Part shown: one piece after another, positions 5,375-8,242 of the stretch | How positions within the stretch are numbered: the first letter of the stretch is position 1 | Layout of the letters: the number at the start of each line of letters is the position of its first letter | Assembly (NCBI GenBank): GCA_043101835.1 | Contig: JBICHM010000086.1 | Coordinates: 1-8,242 of the forward strand | DNA length: 8,242 nucleotides | Direction: 5' to 3' | Source of the DNA: JBICHM01 sp043101835 | GTDB lineage: Bacteria; Planctomycetota; Phycisphaerae; Phycisphaerales; UBA1924 | Made by a program: the position numbers and the translations under genes | The notes under the pieces: generated by a model | Seen by the model: only the letters and a program-made list of their open reading frames with translations | Databases searched by the model: none | Told to the model about the DNA's origin: nothing

Positions 5375-5764
5375 TTACTGGAGCGTCGCCATGCCCTCGA
5401 CGTGCTGCATGCCGCGACGGCGGTCGCGCAGACGACGCTTCTTGCCGGTGCGGTCGCGGAGGAAGTACAGCTTCGCGCGACGGGCGTCGGCGCGCCGGAC
5501 GACCTCGTACTTCGCGACGCGGGGCGAGTGGATCGGGAAGATGCGCTCCACGCCCTGGCCATCGACGATGCGACGCACGGTGATCATCTCGTTGACGCCG
5601 CGACCCTTGCGGGAGATCAGCGTGCCGGAGAAGACCTGGATGCGCTCCTTGTCGCCTTCGACGATGCGGCAGTGCACGTTGATCGTGTCGCCGATATCGA
5701 AGCGAGGCATGTCGTCCTTGAGGTGGCCGGCGGCGACCTTCTCGAGAATCTGCTGAGCGCCCAT
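5375..5764 (-). CDS. rplS: 50S ribosomal protein L19
   Basis: L19 sits at the 30S-50S interface of the ribosome. The 129-residue protein has the expected core: MPRFDIGDTINVHCRIVEGDKERIQVFSGTLISRKGRG (19-56), then the ITVRRIVDGQGVERIFPIHSP block and the basic AKLYFLRDRTGKKRRLRDRR segment. The usual length is about 115-125; the extra residues form a short C-terminal tail (RGMQHVEGMATLQ). ATG 5764 has GAAGGA eight bases upstream and places the start where family members begin. It stands 110 bases below trmD, a gap holding its own -10-like box and a small GC hairpin, so it may be expressed both with trmD and independently. Confidence 0.96.
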   Translation of the reverse strand: MGAQQILEKVAAGHLKDDMPRFDIGDTINVHCRIVEGDKERIQVFSGTLISRKGRGVNEMITVRRIVDGQGVERIFPIHSPRVAKYEVVRRADARRAKLYFLRDRTGKKRRLRDRRRGMQHVEGMATLQ

Positions 5765-5794
5765 GGCGTGAATCCTTCGGTGCGTGCGTGCGAT

Positions 5795-5808
5795 GGGGCC
5801 GAGGCCCC
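5795..5808 (-). repeat. GC hairpin in the rplS leader
   Basis: GGGGCC and GGCCCC (5795-5800, 5803-5808) form a short perfect palindrome; as RNA it would fold as a 5-bp GGGGC/GCCCC stem with a four-base loop. It lies between the candidate rplS -10 box and the ribosome site, where an L19 or operon-level translational control element could sit. Next to it, GTGC is repeated three times. Function is speculative. Confidence 0.3.
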
Positions 5809-5827
5809 GGGCTGAGTCGAGTCGGGG

Positions 5828-5833
5828 AGTGTA
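5828..5833 (-). promoter_or_regulatory. Candidate -10 box for rplS (TACACT)
   Basis: Minus-strand TACACT lies 64 bases upstream of the rplS start, within the 110-base gap below trmD. The bases before it (GGATC, then CTACACT) resemble those at the rpsP box (7217-7222). The -35 region is weak. Confidence 0.4.
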
Positions 5834-5849
5834 GCGGAAGATCCGGCAA

Positions 5850-5884
5850 GGGACTAGGGACCGGAGACCGGGGATCAGGAGGAC
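5850..5884. repeat. Degenerate 7-bp tandem repeat at the trmD end
   Basis: Plus-strand units GGGACTA, GGGACCG, GAGACCG and GGGATCA run head to tail over 5850-5877, with a fifth, weaker GGAGGAC. They overlap the trmD stop (5875-5877) and lie just upstream of the rplS -10 box. Purine-rich heptamer arrays of this kind look like replication-slippage products. Confidence 0.45.
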
Positions 5885-6624
5885 TGGTCCGGCTTCTGCC
5901 CCAGCAGATCCGGACGGCGTTCCTGCGTGCGGCGCATCGCCTGTTCGCGACGCCAGGCGGCGACCTTCGCGTGGTCGCCGCTGACGAGGATCTCGGGAAC
6001 TTCCAGCCCTTCCCACTCGCGCGGGCGGGTGTAGTGCGGGCAGTCGAGCAAGGTCGGCCCCCCGGGTTCGGCGGGCTCGAAGGACTCCTGCTCGGCCGAC
6101 TGGTCGTGGCCGAGGGCGCCGGGGAGCAGCCGGACCACGGCGTCAATGAGCGCCATCGCCGGGATCTCGCCGCCGGAGAGCACGAAGTCCCCGATGCTTA
6201 CCTGGCGTGGCGCCAGGCGCTCGATCACACGCTCGTCCAGCCCCTCGTAGTGGCCGCAGAGCAGGAGCAGTCTGGGCCGGGACGAGAACTCGCGGACCAT
6301 CGCCTGCGTGAGCGGCTCGCCCTGCGGGGTGAGCAGGATGCGCGTCGCCGGGCGTGCGTCCTCCGCTTCGACGGCCTGCACGGCGTCCCAGACGGGCTGG
6401 CACATCATCACCATGCCGGGGCCGCCCCCGAAGGGTCGGTCGTCCACCTTCTGGTGCTTGTTGGCGGCGTAGTCGCGGATGTTCGTCGCCACCCACTCGA
6501 CAAGCCCCGCCTCTCGCGCGCGACCGCAGATGCTCGAGCCCAGCACGGGCTCGAAGACCTCGGGGAAGATCGAGAGGATGTCGAAGCGGAGCGGGACGCG
6601 CTCCGGCGCATCGGACGAGCTCAC
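5875..6624 (-). CDS. trmD: tRNA (guanine-N1)-methyltransferase
   Basis: TrmD methylates G37 next to the anticodon with S-adenosylmethionine, preventing +1 frameshifting; it is a SPOUT-class homodimer with a trefoil-knot AdoMet site (family knowledge). The 249 residues are full length. Visible: DILSIFPEVF at 15-24, RDYAANKHQKVDDRPFGGGPGMVM at 50-73, LLTPQGEPLTQ at 97-107, LLCGHYEGLDERV at 121-133, then SIGDFVLSGGEIPAM at 143-157 and IDAVVRLLPG at 160-169, which form the knot and carry the catalytic Asp. LLDCPHYTRPREWEG and VPEILVSGDH follow, then the C-terminal helical domain with WRREQAMRRT. The start is GTG at 6624, overlapping the rpsP TGA as GTGA, so translation is probably coupled to S16. 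rimM, normally between the two, is absent. Confidence 0.97.
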   Translation of the reverse strand: MSSSDAPERVPLRFDILSIFPEVFEPVLGSSICGRAREAGLVEWVATNIRDYAANKHQKVDDRPFGGGPGMVMMCQPVWDAVQAVEAEDARPATRILLTPQGEPLTQAMVREFSSRPRLLLLCGHYEGLDERVIERLAPRQVSIGDFVLSGGEIPAMALIDAVVRLLPGALGHDQSAEQESFEPAEPGGPTLLDCPHYTRPREWEGLEVPEILVSGDHAKVAAWRREQAMRRTQERRPDLLGQKPDQSS

Positions 6625-7082
6625 GACTCGGCCGATTCGCCCTCACCGGCGCCGGCGGCCTCCTCAGCGGCCTTCGCCTCGGCCTCGGCCTTCGCCTTGG
6701 CTTCCGCCTCGGCCTTGGCCTTCGCCTCAGCCTCCGCCTTGGCCTTTGCCTCGGCTTCGGCCTTCACACGCGCCTCCTCCTGGGCCTTGAGCTTGGGGGC
6801 GATGCGCTTGGCGTGCGCGGCCTTGACCTTGTCGGCGTCCACGAGGCCGCGCTCGGCGAGCATGTTCATGACCGTCTCGGACGGCTGGGCGCCGACGCTG
6901 AGCCAATGCTTGATGCGCTCCTCGTTGAGCGAGATCTGCTTGCTCTCGTCCTTGGCGACCGGGTCGTACCAGCCGAGGTTCTCGATGATCTTGCCGTCAC
7001 GCTGCGTGCGCTTCTCGACGGCGTTGATGCGGTAGAAGGGACGGTGGGTGCGACCCATGCGCTTCATGCGGATGCGGACCAT
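6621..7082 (-). CDS. rpsP: 30S ribosomal protein S16 with long Ala/Glu/Lys tail
   Basis: S16 is a small-subunit assembly protein. The first 85 or so residues are standard: MVRIRMKRMGRTHRPFYRIN at the N-terminus, DGKIIENLGWYDPVAKD at 29-45, and IKHWLSVGAQPSETVMNML at 57-75. Bacterial S16 is usually 80-90 residues, but this one has 153. After a short linker (KRIAPKLKAQEEARV), the tail repeats AEAEAKAK several times and ends GAGEGESAES. It should form a long single charged helix on the solvent side of the subunit. The tail DNA consists of four 24-bp repeats (6669-6764). ATG 7082 is fixed by GAGGAG six bases upstream and by the conserved MVRIRM start. The stop overlaps trmD by GTGA. Confidence 0.96.
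   Translation of the reverse strand: MVRIRMKRMGRTHRPFYRINAVEKRTQRDGKIIENLGWYDPVAKDESKQISLNEERIKHWLSVGAQPSETVMNMLAERGLVDADKVKAAHAKRIAPKLKAQEEARVKAEAEAKAKAEAEAKAKAEAEAKAKAEAEAKAAEEAAGAGEGESAES
6669..6764 (-). repeat. Four 24-bp tandem repeats inside rpsP
   Basis: Four imperfect units lie at 6669-6692, 6693-6716, 6717-6740 and 6741-6764, each ending in GCCTT on the plus strand. Each encodes one eight-residue Ala/Glu/Lys period of the S16 tail. Differences are mostly single-base and largely synonymous, suggesting duplication followed by purifying selection on the peptide. Confidence 0.8.
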
Positions 7083-7088
7083 CGTGGT

Positions 7089-7094
7089 CTCCTC
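7089..7094 (-). promoter_or_regulatory. Shine-Dalgarno site of rpsP
   Basis: GAGGAG on the minus strand stands six bases before ATG 7082. It is one of the strongest ribosome sites in the window, as expected for a highly expressed ribosomal protein gene. Confidence 0.7.
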
Positions 7095-7216
7095 GAGTCT
7101 GGCCCCGGTGCTCGGCGCGGCCTCGTCGGCCACACGTTCGCTCGGACGGGCGTGGTTCGGCGGTTCGCTCGACGCGGGACGGCGTCGATCCCCTGCCGCC
7201 GGATGGGGAGCCGAGC

Positions 7217-7222
7217 AGTGTA
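7217..7222 (-). promoter_or_regulatory. Candidate -10 box of the rpsP-trmD-rplS cluster (TACACT)
   Basis: Minus-strand GGCTACACTGC contains TACACT, a common sigma-70-type -10 form in GC-rich bacteria, about 135 bases upstream of the rpsP start. A TTCTTCCC stretch is the only candidate near the -35 position and is weak. Confidence 0.45.
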
Positions 7223-7394
7223 GCCGATCCGACGCATCCGGGAAGAAATCACCCGATCCGAGGCGGTGATCGCCCGAGTTTGCCGCCTGAAGTGGCGCCA
7301 TGCCGAAGAAACGCCCAGCCTCGCCCCCCTGCTGCCGAGATCGCTTCGAATCGACCGATGAAAGGCGGATCGACCCCGCCTCGGACCGTTTCCC

Positions 7395-7763
7395 ATGGAC
7401 GATCTGACCATCACGACGATGCCGCTGCCGGGCGGCGGGTTGCTCCGGATCCGGGGGGCGCTGTCGCTCGGCCGGGTGCAGCACCTGCTCCCGCAGGTCG
7501 GGCGTCTTCGCGCATCGTGTCCGACGCAGGTCGTGATCGATCTCTCCGGGGCGTGCTACCTGAGCAGCCTGGCTGTCGGGCACCTGCTGGCGTTGTGCGA
7601 CGATGCGGACGCCGCAGGCGGGCGGGTCTTCATCGCCTGCGATCGCGCCAATGTCCTTCGGATGCTGCTGCTCTGTAGGGCCGACCTCGTTGCGACGATC
7701 GTGCCGACGCTCGAGGACGCGATCGTGGGCGTCGGTCTGGCCGAGCTGCTCGACGCGGCCTAG
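7395..7763 (+). CDS. STAS-domain protein, anti-sigma-factor-antagonist type
   Basis: The 122 residues form one STAS domain. The pattern is a first strand pair ending in GGGLLRIRGALSLG (13-26), then TQVVIDLSGACYLSSLAVGHLL (44-65), corresponding to the SpoIIAA-type DLSxVxFIDSSGLGxLL, then GGRVFIACDRANVLRMLLLC (75-94), and a final LEDAI helix. Ser58 aligns with the serine phosphorylated in SpoIIAA/RsbV proteins. The usual Asp before it is Ser57, and the SG after it is Leu-Ala, so switching may differ from the standard. Partners in this system are an anti-sigma kinase and a PP2C phosphatase; neither is adjacent. ATG 7395 is the only start before an in-frame stop at 7359-7361, and it has no ribosome site. 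Its TAG is shared as CTAG with the convergent protease gene. Confidence 0.85.
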   Translation: MDDLTITTMPLPGGGLLRIRGALSLGRVQHLLPQVGRLRASCPTQVVIDLSGACYLSSLAVGHLLALCDDADAAGGRVFIACDRANVLRMLLLCRADLVATIVPTLEDAIVGVGLAELLDAA

Positions 7764-8242
7764 GGCAGCGCGCGGAGCACGAGGGCCATCCACTCGCCAC
7801 CGAGCCACCCGGCCCATCCGAACAGCCAGTCGAACCCGCCGAGATAGACGATCGCGAAGACGCCGATCATCAGCGGCAGCGCGTGCTCACTCTCGACAAG
7901 GCGCCGGTACGGCGGCACGAAGTCGGCGAGGATGCGCGAGCCGTCCAGCGGCGGGGCGGGCAGCAGGTTGAAGACCGCGAGCACGATGTTCAGCCAACAC
8001 CCGACATTGCAGAAGAGCCAGACGTTGAAGACCGGATCGCCGATCGCTGATTCGGGGTCGGCGCCGATCGCGTAGCGGAGCACGATCGCCGCGGCTGCGC
8101 CCGACACCAGCGCCAGGCTGATGTTCATCATCGGCCCGGCGAAGGCGACAAGCGCCTCGGCGTGGCGCCCCCGGAGGCGGCTGGGGTTGAGCGGCCGCGC
8201 GCCCCACCCGATGCCGGCGATCGCGAAGACCACCAGGCTGAA
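7760..8242 (-). CDS. M50 family (site-2 protease type) membrane metalloprotease, C-terminal part
   Basis: The frame is open at the window's right edge (FSLVVFAIAG onward), so the N-terminus with the HExxH zinc motif lies outside. The visible 160 residues carry the second half of an M50B protease: GWGARPLNPSRL with a short loop, EALVAFAGPMMNISLALV (the conserved A-GP-x-x-N membrane turn), a long hydrophobic segment, and VWLFCNVGCWLNIVLAVFNLLPAPPLDGSRIL, whose NLLPxPPLDG motif (about 7929-7970) supplies the third zinc ligand Asp. Two more hydrophobic segments follow at the C-terminus. No PDZ domain is visible. This short, PDZ-less form resembles the Rip/YwhC-like group of bacterial site-2 proteases. 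The substrate is unknown. The TAG stop overlaps that of the STAS gene by four bases. Confidence 0.9.
   Translation of the reverse strand, partial: FSLVVFAIAGIGWGARPLNPSRLRGRHAEALVAFAGPMMNISLALVSGAAAAIVLRYAIGADPESAIGDPVFNVWLFCNVGCWLNIVLAVFNLLPAPPLDGSRILADFVPPYRRLVESEHALPLMIGVFAIVYLGGFDWLFGWAGWLGGEWMALVLRALP

Larger units (their letters stand above)
7083..7394. other. Divergent intergenic region between rpsP and the STAS gene
   Basis: These 312 bases contain no credible gene. On the rpsP side they hold the ribosome site and a TACACT box (7217-7222), implying a leader of about 130 bases. A 6-bp inverted repeat, AGGCGG / CCGCCT (7261-7266, 7283-7288), lies in the middle without a T-tract. On the STAS side I see no ribosome site and no convincing promoter. 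Confidence 0.5.

Noticed and set aside
5788..7223. Plus-strand frames opposite trmD and rpsP, including one with a Ser/Ala/Phe repeat
   Set aside because: The repeat is only the complement of the S16 tail repeats, and the rest is antisense to well-supported genes.
7261..7288. AGGCGG/CCGCCT inverted repeat considered as a terminator
   Set aside because: Only 6 bp with a 16-nt loop, no T-tract, and it lies upstream of both divergent genes, where no transcript needs to end.
7083..7817. Upstream extension of rpsP
   Set aside because: S16 begins at the conserved MVRIRM, with a strong ribosome site; the extension covers the intergenic region and runs antisense to the STAS gene.
1..8242. tRNA, rRNA, CRISPR array, insertion sequence or phage attachment site
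   Set aside because: No cloverleaf with a CCA-type acceptor, no spaced direct repeats, no transposase or integrase motifs and no terminal inverted repeats were found by eye; composition is even across the window.

Overview
The window is GC-rich, gene-dense bacterial chromosome with eleven protein genes and no RNA genes, insertion sequences or CRISPR arrays that I could find. Gene content (a DUF1579 protein, a YdjY-domain protein, IspF, a ribosomal rpsP-trmD-rplS cluster, weak or missing Shine-Dalgarno sites on several genes, TACACT-type -10 boxes) suggests a Planctomycetota member, perhaps of the Phycisphaerae class. That placement is inference from gene style, not from a marker phylogeny.

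Layout. 1-380: the 3' end of a DUF1579 gene, closed by a good rho-independent terminator. 381-512: a non-coding stretch with two inverted repeats, the second a GTAG-headed hairpin like a REP element. 513-2428 (+): a DusB-like tRNA-dihydrouridine synthase, overlapping by ATGA a protein with the 6-phosphogluconolactonase fold signature but without the catalytic motif. 2425-3895 (-): ispF, overlapping by ATGA an HD-domain (p)ppGpp-hydrolase-like gene, then a small, highly charged protein of unknown function. 3896-4104: a divergent control region with two identical palindromic octamers 42 bp apart and a -10-like box on each side. 4105-4635 (+): a secreted lipoprotein of unknown function. 4643-7082 (-): a translation cluster read rpsP, trmD, rplS, followed by a YdjY-domain exported protein. 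7083-7394: the divergent rpsP/STAS control region. 7395-7763 (+): a single-domain STAS protein. 7760-8242 (-): the C-terminal part of an M50 (site-2 protease type) membrane metalloprotease that runs off the window.

How they fit together. The rpsP-trmD-rplS block makes ribosomal proteins S16 and L19 with the tRNA m1G37 methyltransferase; rimM, which usually sits between rpsP and trmD, is absent. S16 carries a long Ala/Glu/Lys tail encoded by four 24-bp repeats. Two convergent gene pairs (2425-2428 and 7760-7763) each use one CTAG palindrome as both stop codons. The least expected items are the apparently inactive lactonase-like protein, the REP-like hairpin at the dus start, and the paired palindromes in the ispF/lipoprotein divergent promoter.
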